Below are positions 1-7,254 of a stretch of DNA of 13,668 nucleotides, in pieces; the stretch's first letter is position 1, and each line of letters opens with the position of its first letter. A model generated the notes under the pieces. That model had not been told where the DNA came from. It saw only the letters and a list, made by a program, of their open reading frames with translations, and searched no databases. This DNA is from Pseudomonadota bacterium (GTDB lineage Bacteria; Pseudomonadota; Gammaproteobacteria; UBA11654), in NCBI GenBank assembly GCA_029979325.1, contig JAPOHS010000029.1, positions 1 to 13,668 of the forward strand. Direction: 5' to 3'. The position numbers and the translations under genes are program-made.

Positions 1-422
1 CCATCATACTTGGAATCAAATCTTGGGTGTGATGGATCTTCATTATCAATTGATGGGGGAGGAATATCATAACTTCTTCTCCATATATGAACCTGCTCAT
101 CACCAAATTCTTTTGCAACTTCAGCTTTATTTTTTCCCTGCAGAGCACCGTAATGTCTTTCATTTAGCTCCCATGCATGAGTGATGGGGATCCAGGTTAA
201 ATCCATTTGCTCGAGAATTGAAAACAAAGTCTTATTTGCTCTTTTTAATAATGATGTAAAGGCAATATCAAAATTGATATCAATTGCTTTGAGCTGTTTT
301 CCTGCCTCCAAAGCTTCTTCTTCTCCCAACGGAGTCAATCCAACATCTTCCCATCCAGTGAATTTATTTTCTAAGTTCCATTCACTTTGACCGTGTCTAC
401 AGAGCACTAATTTTCCAGCCAT
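1..422 (-). CDS. gpmA: 2,3-bisphosphoglycerate-dependent phosphoglycerate mutase (N-terminal part, cut by window edge)
   Basis: Interconverts 3- and 2-phosphoglycerate in cytoplasmic glycolysis and gluconeogenesis. Reading the minus strand from the ATG at 422 gives 140 codons with no stop before the window edge. The protein starts [16 protein letters not shown], which contains the family RHG motif; His10 is the residue phosphorylated during catalysis. The [17 protein letters not shown] segment (residues 21-37) and [12 protein letters not shown] (85-96), with Glu88 as the likely acid/base residue, are typical of GpmA and exclude the metal-dependent GpmI type. Full-length GpmA is about 230-250 residues, so somewhat over half is present. 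It is transcribed away from the ParB-like gene; the 156-base gap between them carries a good promoter for gpmA. The identification is firm; only the missing end is unknown. Confidence 0.95.
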   Translation of the reverse strand, partial: MAGKLVLCRHGQSEWNLENKFTGWEDVGLTPLGEEEALEAGKQLKAIDINFDIAFTSLLKRANKTLFSILEQMDLTWIPITHAWELNERHYGALQGKNKAEVAKEFGDEQVHIWRRSYDIPPPSIDNEDPSHPRFDSKYD

Positions 423-454
423 ATTGATTATCTATCTAAGATTTTGTTTAACGA

Positions 455-482
455 ATTATAGTGGATCGCGCCTAAGTTGTAA
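455..482 (-). promoter_or_regulatory. Predicted sigma70-type promoter of gpmA
   Basis: On the minus strand, 455-460 reads TATAAT, a perfect -10 box. It is preceded after 16 bases by TTACAA at 477-482, a weak -35 box. Transcription would start near 448, leaving a leader of about 25 bases before the gpmA ATG at 422. The rest of 423-578, between the divergent genes, is AT-rich; I saw no convincing promoter for the plus-strand gene and no operator. Confidence 0.5.
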
Positions 483-578
483 TGCATCTTCTAAATTAGA
501 TAAATTTACGAAAAATTTTTATATCTACTTATCTTTTGATAGTACTATTAAATCTTAATTTGTATCGAGGTAAATAAA

Positions 579-1046
579 ATGTTCGCTTACTCGAATTTTT
601 CCAAAATCCCTAGGAGAGAATTGCTTAAAAGAGCACTCTTTTTGTTTTTTATCATTTCATTTTCTTCCTCATTACTATCAAGTGAGAAATATTTTGATCG
701 AAATCAACTGCCACAACTCAGTCAGGAAATTTTGGATGATAGTCAATTTTCATATACAAAAGAAGTAGTAAAAGCAGACTCAATTACTCCGGTTCAAACA
801 CAAAGAGTGAGAGCATTTAAGCTCCTTGCCAGAGATAAAAGCTGGTTGCTTGAGGATCGATACAATCCTTTAATCATTGATATCGATAATTATTTAATCG
901 ATGGTCACCACCGTCTGGATGGAATCAAAGAGTTAGGTATTAAAGAGGTTAGAGTGCTCAGAGTGAATGCAACGATAGAAGAGGTTATAGAAGCATTTGA
1001 TGAGTATAGAGATTTCACTCCTACCTACGAACCTGAAAAAGATTAA
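579..1046 (+). CDS. Exported protein with ParB/sulfiredoxin-like N-terminal-type domain
   Basis: I do not recognise a named gene; its function is unknown. The 155-residue product begins with a basic segment, IPRRELLKR (residues 10-18), then a hydrophobic run (about 19-34) ending SLLSSE. This looks like a signal peptide or membrane anchor, and RRELLK resembles a twin-arginine (Tat) export motif. The body contains a short ParB/Srx-like core at about 61-137. NPLIIDIDNYLIDGHHRLDG (96-115) matches the usual pattern of a hydrophobic strand followed by a D-G-H-H-R turn, in the place of the GERR or GEHR box of ParB proteins. The catalytic Cys of sulfiredoxin is absent. A GAGG ribosome site at 567-570 lies 8 bases before the ATG, supporting this start. 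The gene stands alone between divergent gpmA and ETF-QO. A cytoplasmic protein with a misleading N-terminus is possible. Confidence 0.75.
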   Translation: MFAYSNFSKIPRRELLKRALFLFFIISFSSSLLSSEKYFDRNQLPQLSQEILDDSQFSYTKEVVKADSITPVQTQRVRAFKLLARDKSWLLEDRYNPLIIDIDNYLIDGHHRLDGIKELGIKEVRVLRVNATIEEVIEAFDEYRDFTPTYEPEKD

Positions 1047-1143
1047 TTCAGTCTGAATATACAGCATCATTTGATTTGTAACAGGGGCATTTTCTTGTAT
1101 CGATATCAGATACTTCAAGAAAAATAATTGTTAGAATAGCCGA

Positions 1144-2790
1144 ATGGTTAGAGAGTCAATGGATTTTGATGTTGTGATTGTTGGTGGAGGGCCCGCAGGT
1201 CTTTCAACTTCTATAAAACTCATGCAGATCTCTGAAGAAAAGAATCTAGATCTCAACATTTGCCTTTTAGAGAAGGGGTCAGAGATTGGAGCTCATATCC
1301 TATCGGGAGCCGTCATAGACACTCGGGCTCTTGATACACTCTTGCCGGACTGGGAAACAGAGAATGCGTTCATTCAAACACCAGTAAAAAAAGATGAGAT
1401 GCTATTCTTGAGTGGAGAGAGCAGTGCCATCAATGTTCCAAATTTTTTAATGCCAAGAACACTCATGAACCATGGCAATCGAATCATCAGTCTCGGCTCT
1501 CTTTGCAAATATCTTGGAGATAAAGCAGAGGCCATGGGCGTGAATATTTTCCCTGGTTTTCCAGCCGTTGATCTGATTATGGAAGGCGATCAGATACAGG
1601 GTGTGATCACCGGTGACATGGGTCTCGATAAGAATGGCGATCCCAAAGACGGTCATGAACTGGGTTATGAATTGAGGGCAAAGCAAACCGTTTTTGCTGA
1701 AGGTTGCAGAGGCAGCTTGGGGAAAAAGATTATACGTTCTTTTGAATTGGATAAAGACTGTGACCCTCAACACTATGGAATCGGTTTTAAAGAAGTATGG
1801 AGCATTGATCCTGAACTTCACCAGGAAGGACTTGTTTTGCATACAGCAGGATGGCCACTCGATAATCATACTGAGGGAGGCGGGTTTGTTTATCACGCAC
1901 CAAACAACCAAGTCTATATTGGTCTTATCATTTCTCTGGACTACAAAAATCCCAATATGAGCCCCTACAATGAGTTTCAGAAATGGAAGACTCATAAAAA
2001 GATTTCATCGCTTTTAAAAGACGCTGAAAGGGTTTCATATGGTGCCCGAGCGCTCAATAAAGGCGGTATTCAGTCAATACCGAAGTTGACCATTCCAGGA
2101 GGGATAATGGTTGGCTGTGAAGCAGGATTCATGAATGGTGCAAAAATCAAAGGCACTCACACTGCAATGCAATCTGGTATTACAGCAGCAGAGGTCATAG
2201 CATCACAGCTTCAAACAGACAATCCTCAAGATGAAATAGAGAATTATAAAGAAGAGCTCGATAAGACATGGCTGATGCCAGAGCTTCATCAGGCCAGGAA
2301 TTTCTCACCGTTGCTTAAAAAATTTGGACTCATGCTTGGTTCGCCATTGGTTTGGATTGATCAGAATATTTTGAGAGGAAGATTGCCTTTTACATTATCG
2401 GCAGCTTCAAAAGATCATGATCAATTAAAAGAACTCAGTGATGCAGAGCCAATCACATATGAAAAATATGACAATGTCATTACTTTTGATAGAACTTCTT
2501 CCATTTATTTATCCGGTGTAAACCATGAAGAGGACCAACCCTGTCATTTGAAATTAACGAATTCTGAAATTCCGATTTCAACCAATTTACCCCTCTATGG
2601 AGAGCCAGCAAGACTGTATTGCCCTGCAGGTGTTTATGAAGTCATCGAAGGCGGTGATGGTCAACCATATTTCCAGATCAACGCCCAAAACTGCATTCAT
2701 TGCAAAACTTGTGATATCAAGGACCCAAGTCAAAATATCAATTGGGAGTGCCCTGAAGGGGCTGGAGGCCCCAATTATACTGATATGTAG
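1144..2790 (+). CDS. Electron transfer flavoprotein-ubiquinone oxidoreductase (ETF-QO)
   Basis: Passes electrons from reduced electron transfer flavoprotein, fed by acyl-CoA and other dehydrogenases, to ubiquinone at the inner membrane. The 548-residue length is normal for the family. An FAD-binding strand and turn, FDVVIVGGGPAGLS, occupies residues 8-21. The C-terminus carries the [4Fe-4S] ligands Cys493, Cys517, Cys520 and Cys523 (CIHCKTCDIKDP), followed by INWECPEGAGGPNY, the usual family ending. The start at 1144 gives MVRESMDFD, similar to the MEREYMEFD start I recall for Pseudomonas homologues. A second ATG at 1159, with a GAGAG just upstream, is an alternative. The ETF subunit genes (etfA, etfB) are not in the window. 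The 149 bases after the stop show no clear rho-independent terminator. Confidence 0.96.
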   Translation: MVRESMDFDVVIVGGGPAGLSTSIKLMQISEEKNLDLNICLLEKGSEIGAHILSGAVIDTRALDTLLPDWETENAFIQTPVKKDEMLFLSGESSAINVPNFLMPRTLMNHGNRIISLGSLCKYLGDKAEAMGVNIFPGFPAVDLIMEGDQIQGVITGDMGLDKNGDPKDGHELGYELRAKQTVFAEGCRGSLGKKIIRSFELDKDCDPQHYGIGFKEVWSIDPELHQEGLVLHTAGWPLDNHTEGGGFVYHAPNNQVYIGLIISLDYKNPNMSPYNEFQKWKTHKKISSLLKDAERVSYGARALNKGGIQSIPKLTIPGGIMVGCEAGFMNGAKIKGTHTAMQSGITAAEVIASQLQTDNPQDEIENYKEELDKTWLMPELHQARNFSPLLKKFGLMLGSPLVWIDQNILRGRLPFTLSAASKDHDQLKELSDAEPITYEKYDNVITFDRTSSIYLSGVNHEEDQPCHLKLTNSEIPISTNLPLYGEPARLYCPAGVYEVIEGGDGQPYFQINAQNCIHCKTCDIKDPSQNINWECPEGAGGPNYTDM

Positions 2791-2930
2791 CTACATTTTT
2801 AGCCGAATCATAAAAAAACCATTTTCAGGCGCTTTTCTCTCAGTACCACAGACGCCATAAACCGCTTTTATTTCGGTCCTCGATCTGATAAGTTGCAGTG
2901 ATATTTTTTAGGATTCTGGGGGGAATTCTC

Positions 2931-2934
2931 AGGA
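2931..2934 (+). promoter_or_regulatory. Ribosome binding site deciding the DUF3450 start
   Basis: AGGA lies 5 bases before the ATG at 2940 and 8 bases before the ATG at 2943. It favours these starts over the upstream GTG at 2898. In the 149 bases between ETF-QO and this gene (2791-2939) I found no promoter match good enough to report, although the operon must start here or be read through from ETF-QO. Confidence 0.55.
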
Positions 2935-2939
2935 ATTTT

Positions 2940-3746
2940 ATGATGACGATACACAAAGTTTTTAGGCTTATCTGTGCAAGTGCTCTTGTTTCAATGACAA
3001 TTGGCGCCCAAGAAGCGACAGAAGAAATTATACTCCCGGATCCAACCGAGATCCTTTCTGACACACTGGTGGTTCAGAATCAAAGCGATAACAGTTCAGT
3101 TGGTTCACAACAGAAGATCAGCGATTTATCAAATGAAACACAAGAATTGCTTGGTGAATACCGTTTGGTTCTTCAGCAAATTGATCGATTGATTGCCTAC
3201 AATGATTATGTCGAAAGGCTGATTGAGGACCAAGAATCTCAGATCGTTGATATCAATAATCAGCTCGATGAGTTTGCATTGATCGAGAGAGGAATTGTTC
3301 CACTCATGCTCGATAGTATTGAAACACTTGATAAATTCATTGATCTTGATGTCCCGTTCTTGCTTGAGGAAAGAAAGGGAAGAGTGGCTCGCTTGAGAAC
3401 CATCATGGATCAGGCCGATATCACAGTCTCGGAAAAGTATAGACAAATCATGGATGCCTATCAGATAGAAACCAGCTATAGCTCAGACATTGAGTCCTAT
3501 ACTGGATTTCTTGAGATTGATGGCGAGACAAGGCAAGTAGATTTCTTAAGAATTGGTAGAACATCTCTGACATATCAAACACCTGACCAAGATGAAACTG
3601 GATTTTGGAATAAGCAGACTGGTGCATGGGAGTCTTTGCCCAGAAAGTATACCGATTACGTGAAAGAAGGTTTGAGAATTGCCAAGAAACAAATCACTCC
3701 TGATTTAATACAGCTTCCAATAGAAGCCCCAAAGGAGAGTGATTAA
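2940..3746 (+). CDS. DUF3450 family periplasmic protein, first gene of a TonB2-type operon
   Basis: Accessory protein of unknown biochemical role that is usually encoded next to TtpC/ExbB/ExbD/TonB2 systems. The 268-residue product starts with a signal peptide, MMTIHKVFRLICASALVSMTIGAQ, to about residue 23, pointing to the periplasm. A long, mostly helical part rich in Glu, Gln, Asp and Leu follows and probably forms a coiled coil (QELLGEYRLVLQQIDRL and onward). The C-terminal part, with EIDGETRQVDFLRIGRTSLTYQT and a Trp-rich stretch, is typical of DUF3450. AGGA at 2931-2934 precedes ATGs at 2940 and 2943; either may be used. An upstream in-frame GTG at 2898 lacks a ribosome site and would spoil the signal peptide. 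The gene ends 2 bases before ttpC, so the two are co-transcribed. Confidence 0.85.
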   Translation: MMTIHKVFRLICASALVSMTIGAQEATEEIILPDPTEILSDTLVVQNQSDNSSVGSQQKISDLSNETQELLGEYRLVLQQIDRLIAYNDYVERLIEDQESQIVDINNQLDEFALIERGIVPLMLDSIETLDKFIDLDVPFLLEERKGRVARLRTIMDQADITVSEKYRQIMDAYQIETSYSSDIESYTGFLEIDGETRQVDFLRIGRTSLTYQTPDQDETGFWNKQTGAWESLPRKYTDYVKEGLRIAKKQITPDLIQLPIEAPKESD

Positions 3747-3748
3747 TC

Positions 3749-5152
3749 ATGTTTGAGCTTAGAAAAATAATCATCATGAGTTTGCTCTTTTTGCCTTTAT
3801 CAATGGGCTATGCACAGACTGATTCTAGCGATGAAGAGAACCCAATCACTGACCCCGTGTTACTTGAGAAGCTCAGACAAATTGACACCATGGAAAAGCT
3901 GCTAGAGATTACCAGATCAGATAGCATCACCACAGGTGCTCTCAATGACGAGCGAGAAGAAAAATTTATCGATGCAAGAGACAGACAGAAGGCCTTGCTT
4001 GATGAGGCTAAAGCAAGGTTGACACTTGAGGAAGAAAGAGCGGTCAGACTTCAAAAGCAGTTCGAAGAAAATGAAAAAATTCTAGAAGAAATATCTGAAA
4101 CGTTGAGAATCAGAATTGGTAACTTCGGTGAATTATTTGGCGTTGTAAGACAAGTTTCAGGAGAGGCGATTGCAACTTTAAAGAACTCCCTGGTTTCAAT
4201 TCAGTATCCAGGTAGAGGTGAAGGACTCGCAGAACTTGCAGAAACAAGAAATTTACCAAGCATTGATCAAATGAAGAATCTTTTGGTTATCCTGCTGGAA
4301 GAAATGACCAAATCTGGGAACGTGGAGCGTTTTGATAGCGAAGTGATTCTTCCAGGCGGCAGTATCTCTGATGCAGAAATTGTAAGAGTCGGTGTATTCA
4401 ATGCAATCACAGAGGATTATTTCTTAAAATTCATTCCTGAAACCCAGTCATTGCAGGTCCTTGCTAGACAACCAGCCGGGAGATTTAGATCAATGGCTGA
4501 TGATTTATTTGAGCTTGAAGAAGGCTTTACAGCTATGGCTGTCGATCCAAGTAAAGGTCAAATCCTTGGTCTCCTCATTCAGACCCCAGGGATTGGTGAA
4601 AGAATAAACCAGGGTGGGTTTGTTGGGTATTTAATTATTTTAATCGGTCTTCTGGGTGTCGCCATGTCACTCTGGAGGATGAAGTACTTAAAAGATGAGG
4701 GCGATGCGATCAATAGACAACTCAAATCAAGCGAGCCTTCAAATGATAATTCATTGGGAAGAATTCTCTCGATTTATAAAGAAAATCAAGGCATTGATCC
4801 TGAAACACTCGAGCTGAAAGTAGATGAGGCAATTTTAAGAGAGGTTCCGCAGCTTGAAAAATATCACAGCATCATCAAAGTGTTTGCTGCTGTAGCCCCT
4901 CTGATGGGTCTACTGGGTACGGTTGTTGGAATGATTGTTACATTCCAGGCGCTTACTCTATTTGGTACGGGTGATCCTAAATTGATGGCAGGCGGTATTT
5001 CACAAGCACTCGTGACGACCATGCTGGGCTTGATTGTAGCCATTCCACTGGTGTTCCTCCACAGTGTGCTTACAAGTTGGAGCACTTCATTAATAGAAAT
5101 TCTCGAAGAGCAGAGTGCCGGTTTGATCGCAAAGAACGCCGGAAAGAGTTAA
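3749..5152 (+). CDS. ttpC: TtpC-like MotA/TolQ/ExbB proton-channel family protein
   Basis: Inner-membrane component of TonB2-type systems. In Vibrio, TtpC is needed for TonB2-driven uptake and is thought to bridge the ExbB/ExbD motor and the periplasm. The 467-residue product has a signal peptide (residues 1-22, ending GYAQ) and a charged coiled-coil stretch at about 65-120. A large periplasmic domain runs to about 285. A membrane segment lies at 290-309, and an ExbB/TolQ-type channel domain spans about 340-455 with segments at 374-400 and 420-442. The conserved core is PLMGLLGTVVGMIVTF (384-399) followed by GISQALVTTMLGLIVAIP. The long N-terminal extension separates it from plain ExbB. A strong AAGGAG site lies inside the end of the upstream gene. 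Assignment to the TtpC group rests on architecture and context. Confidence 0.88.
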   Translation: MFELRKIIIMSLLFLPLSMGYAQTDSSDEENPITDPVLLEKLRQIDTMEKLLEITRSDSITTGALNDEREEKFIDARDRQKALLDEAKARLTLEEERAVRLQKQFEENEKILEEISETLRIRIGNFGELFGVVRQVSGEAIATLKNSLVSIQYPGRGEGLAELAETRNLPSIDQMKNLLVILLEEMTKSGNVERFDSEVILPGGSISDAEIVRVGVFNAITEDYFLKFIPETQSLQVLARQPAGRFRSMADDLFELEEGFTAMAVDPSKGQILGLLIQTPGIGERINQGGFVGYLIILIGLLGVAMSLWRMKYLKDEGDAINRQLKSSEPSNDNSLGRILSIYKENQGIDPETLELKVDEAILREVPQLEKYHSIIKVFAAVAPLMGLLGTVVGMIVTFQALTLFGTGDPKLMAGGISQALVTTMLGLIVAIPLVFLHSVLTSWSTSLIEILEEQSAGLIAKNAGKS

Positions 5153-5161
5153 TTTTGATCC

Positions 5162-5782
5162 ATGTCAATATTAAACAAGCTCTCTTCAATCATTGGAAAA
5201 GAAACTGACCTAAAGCAGTCTGCGCTTTCCCTTTCTGTTCTTGCTGGGTTGGTGCTCATAATATTTTTTATGATTGCTGGCGATCTGAGAGAATTCTTTG
5301 AAGCAGGCGGGCCAGTTCTTTGGGGCATTCTTTTGGTGACCATGATCATGTGGACATTGATCATTGAACGATTCTGGTATTTCAAAAATCTCATGCCATC
5401 ATTGACCAACGATGCGCTTAACCAATGGAGTACTGTTTCTAGTAAAGGTGACTGGTATTCAATGAGAATCAGAGATCAGATCATCTCTGAGGTATCTGCA
5501 GAAACTAGAAAGTTCATACTCACAATTGAGACGATGATGCAAATACTGCCTCTCTTGGGTCTGCTTGGAACCGTTGTTGGAATGATTAAAGTATTTGATG
5601 TGATGACCTTCTTTGGGACAGGAAATGCTCGTTTAATGGCAAGCGGTGTGTCTCAGGCAACAATCCCTACCATGGCTGGTTTGGTCGCAGCTATTTCTGG
5701 ACTATATATTGCAAATTTATTAAAAAGAAAGGCAGAAGATGAGATCAATAAAATAGCTGATCAATTGACCATCAGTGAGTAG
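5162..5782 (+). CDS. exbB: ExbB-type biopolymer transport protein of the TonB2 system
   Basis: Proton-channel subunit that, with ExbD, uses the proton gradient to energise TonB. The 206-residue product contains the typical short-ExbB stretch FEAGGPVLWGILLVTMIMW (46-64) followed by the IIERFWYFKNL membrane exit. The channel core is PLLGLLGTVVGMIKVF (130-145) followed by FGTGNARLMASGVSQATIPTMAGLVAAI. Membrane segments are at about 50-70, 127-147 and 168-188. An additional hydrophobic segment, ALSLSVLAGLVLIIFFMIAG (21-40), precedes them; I do not expect this in short ExbB2 proteins. The core closely resembles that of TtpC just upstream, so the two are paralogues. Only a weak, distant purine run (5140-5147) precedes the ATG. 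The spacing to ttpC is 9 bases. Confidence 0.92.
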   Translation: MSILNKLSSIIGKETDLKQSALSLSVLAGLVLIIFFMIAGDLREFFEAGGPVLWGILLVTMIMWTLIIERFWYFKNLMPSLTNDALNQWSTVSSKGDWYSMRIRDQIISEVSAETRKFILTIETMMQILPLLGLLGTVVGMIKVFDVMTFFGTGNARLMASGVSQATIPTMAGLVAAISGLYIANLLKRKAEDEINKIADQLTISE

Positions 5783-5787
5783 TTAAT

Positions 5788-6189
5788 ATGAGAAGGCGAA
5801 TTAGAAAAAAGAATGAAGAAAGTGAGATCAATATCACGCCAATGCTGGATATTGTTTTTATCATGCTTATTTTCTTCATCGTGACCACCTCTTTTGTTAA
5901 GGAGATTTCAATCGATGTCAATCGACCTACGAAGTCTCCCATAAAGGAACAAAAAAAATCGGATGTGATTTCCGTGCGAATATTAGACAGCGGACAAATT
6001 TTGATACAAGAGAGACTGATAGCACTCGATGCAGTGAGAGCGAATATCGAATCAAACCTGGCATTGAAACCCCAAGCAAGTGTTGTTGTGGTCTCTGATC
6101 GGGATGCAGATGCTGGTTTGCTCGTAAAAGTGATTGATCAATCCAGACTTGCTGGTGCCAGCAATGTCTCTTTGGCTGCTCAAAAATAG
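5788..6189 (+). CDS. exbD: ExbD-type biopolymer transport protein, first copy
   Basis: Single-span inner-membrane partner of ExbB in the proton-driven motor. The 133-residue product has a basic cytoplasmic start (MRRRIRKKNEES), then INITPMLDIVFIMLIFFIVT (14-33). Asp21 in the membrane segment matches the essential protonatable Asp25 of E. coli ExbD. The C-terminal periplasmic domain (about 45-133) ends with VIDQSRLAGASNVSLAAQK, the usual ExbD/TolR fold ending. The ATG lies 5 bases after the exbB stop. It is one of two adjacent exbD genes; the first 36 residues are nearly the same in both, while the periplasmic domains have diverged strongly. Confidence 0.94.
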   Translation: MRRRIRKKNEESEINITPMLDIVFIMLIFFIVTTSFVKEISIDVNRPTKSPIKEQKKSDVISVRILDSGQILIQERLIALDAVRANIESNLALKPQASVVVVSDRDADAGLLVKVIDQSRLAGASNVSLAAQK

Positions 6190-6191
6190 TT

Positions 6192-6593
6192 ATGCTAAGA
6201 AAAAGAAAAAGACAAGAAGAAGAAAGCGAGATCAATATCACACCCATGATGGATATTGTTTTCATCATGCTGATCTTCTTCATTGTGACCACCTCTTTCA
6301 TAAAAGAAACTGGCGTTGATCCATCCAGACCTGAGGCAGAAACTGCTGCTCGTGCCGAACAAGGAAATATTCTTATTGCAGTCACACCGAGTGATCAGAT
6401 TTGGATGAACAAAAATCCTGTAGAACTCGAGTCAGTTCGAATATTGATGGAAGCCGCCCATGCAGAAAACCCAGAAAGCAGTGTGGTCATCGTGGCAGAT
6501 GAATTGGCTTCGACCGGTGTGATAATTGATGTAATGGATCAAATAAGATTGAGTGGCATTTCAAAAGTTTCTATTGCCGCGAGAGAGAAATAA
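6192..6593 (+). CDS. exbD: ExbD-type biopolymer transport protein, second copy
   Basis: Second ExbD of the operon, also 133 residues, starting 2 bases after the first copy stops. The basic start MLRKRKRQEEES is followed by INITPMMDIVFIMLIFFIVT (14-33), again with Asp21 in the membrane. The periplasmic domain is distinct: it is more acidic and lacks the Lys-rich linker of copy one, but ends with a similar VMDQIRLSGISKVSIAAREK. The two genes align codon for codon with no gap at an offset of 404 bases through the membrane segment, indicating tandem duplication. ExbD works as a dimer, so the copies may form a heterodimer; that is inference. Confidence 0.94.
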   Translation: MLRKRKRQEEESEINITPMMDIVFIMLIFFIVTTSFIKETGVDPSRPEAETAARAEQGNILIAVTPSDQIWMNKNPVELESVRILMEAAHAENPESSVVIVADELASTGVIIDVMDQIRLSGISKVSIAAREK

Positions 6594-6594
6594 A

Positions 6595-7254
6595 ATGTCT
6601 ATGATTTCATTAAATTTACAAAATGAATCAAGGTACATCAGTGCACTGCTTGTTGGTATTGGAATCACATTAATCCTCTTTTTTATCATGCAAGCTTTGA
6701 TCGACTCAGGAGATCAGCAGTACCGTTCTGATTCAGATGGTCAGATCATGGAATTTGTCAGGATAAAAGATGACGAGAGTTTAAGTTTTAAAGATAGAAG
6801 GAAGCCAAAAAAGCCTGAGCCTCCTAAAGAGCCTCCACCACCACCTAAAATGATTGTGGAAAAACAGGTTAAACCTACGATGAATAAAATCAAAATTGAT
6901 ATTCCCAATATAGACCTCCCAACCATTGCTGGCGGGGGACCGTTTCTTGGTAACTGGGCAGGTAATCCTCTCGCTGAAGGAGATGTATTGCCCATCGTCA
7001 GGATTGATCCTCAATGGCCAAGAGAAGCTTTGGTGGAAGGCATTGAGGGATATGTGATTGTAGAAGTACTTATTGCTTCAGACGGATCTGTAGCGAGCGC
7101 AGTAGTTGTGGAATCTGTGCCAAGAAGGATGTTCGATAGAAATGTTATTCGAGCAGTACTGAAATGGAAATTTAAGCCTAGAATTGTCAATGGTGTCCCT
7201 GTTGAAAGACGAGCCATACAAAGGTTGGATTTCAATTTGGATGATCTTTCATGA
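6595..7254 (+). CDS. tonB: TonB (short, TonB2-like) energy transducer
   Basis: Spans the periplasm and transmits energy from ExbB/ExbD to outer-membrane TonB-dependent receptors. The 219-residue product has a cytoplasmic start and a single membrane segment at about 14-36. A short Lys/Pro-rich region, RKPKKPEPPKEPPPPPK (69-85), follows. A TonB C-terminal domain (about 138-217) contains DPQWPREALVEGIEGYVIVE, a DGSV turn, and RAVLKWKFKPRIVNGVPVERR. Its small size and short Pro-rich region fit TonB2 rather than E. coli TonB. The common Tyr-Pro of the domain start is Trp-Pro here, and the membrane segment has no His, unlike E. coli TonB (His20). The ATG at 6595, one base after the exbD stop and behind a GAGAGA purine run, is preferred to the GTG at 6553 inside exbD. 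Confidence 0.94.
   Translation: MSMISLNLQNESRYISALLVGIGITLILFFIMQALIDSGDQQYRSDSDGQIMEFVRIKDDESLSFKDRRKPKKPEPPKEPPPPPKMIVEKQVKPTMNKIKIDIPNIDLPTIAGGGPFLGNWAGNPLAEGDVLPIVRIDPQWPREALVEGIEGYVIVEVLIASDGSVASAVVVESVPRRMFDRNVIRAVLKWKFKPRIVNGVPVERRAIQRLDFNLDDLS

Noticed and set aside
181..390. Plus-strand open frame of 69 codons inside gpmA
   Set aside because: The minus strand here encodes an unmistakable GpmA; the plus-strand frame is its antisense shadow.
1447..1995. Long minus-strand open frame of 182 codons inside the ETF-QO gene
   Set aside because: It lies wholly within a well-supported gene on the other strand, shows no recognisable domain and has no upstream signals.
2820..2875. Possible terminator after ETF-QO (GGCG/CGCC and ACCG/CGGT pairings)
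   Set aside because: The stems are only 4 base pairs with large loops and no following T-run.
5927..6385. Minus-strand open frame of 152 codons across the two exbD genes
   Set aside because: It is a shadow of two clear exbD genes with no family resemblance and no ribosome site.
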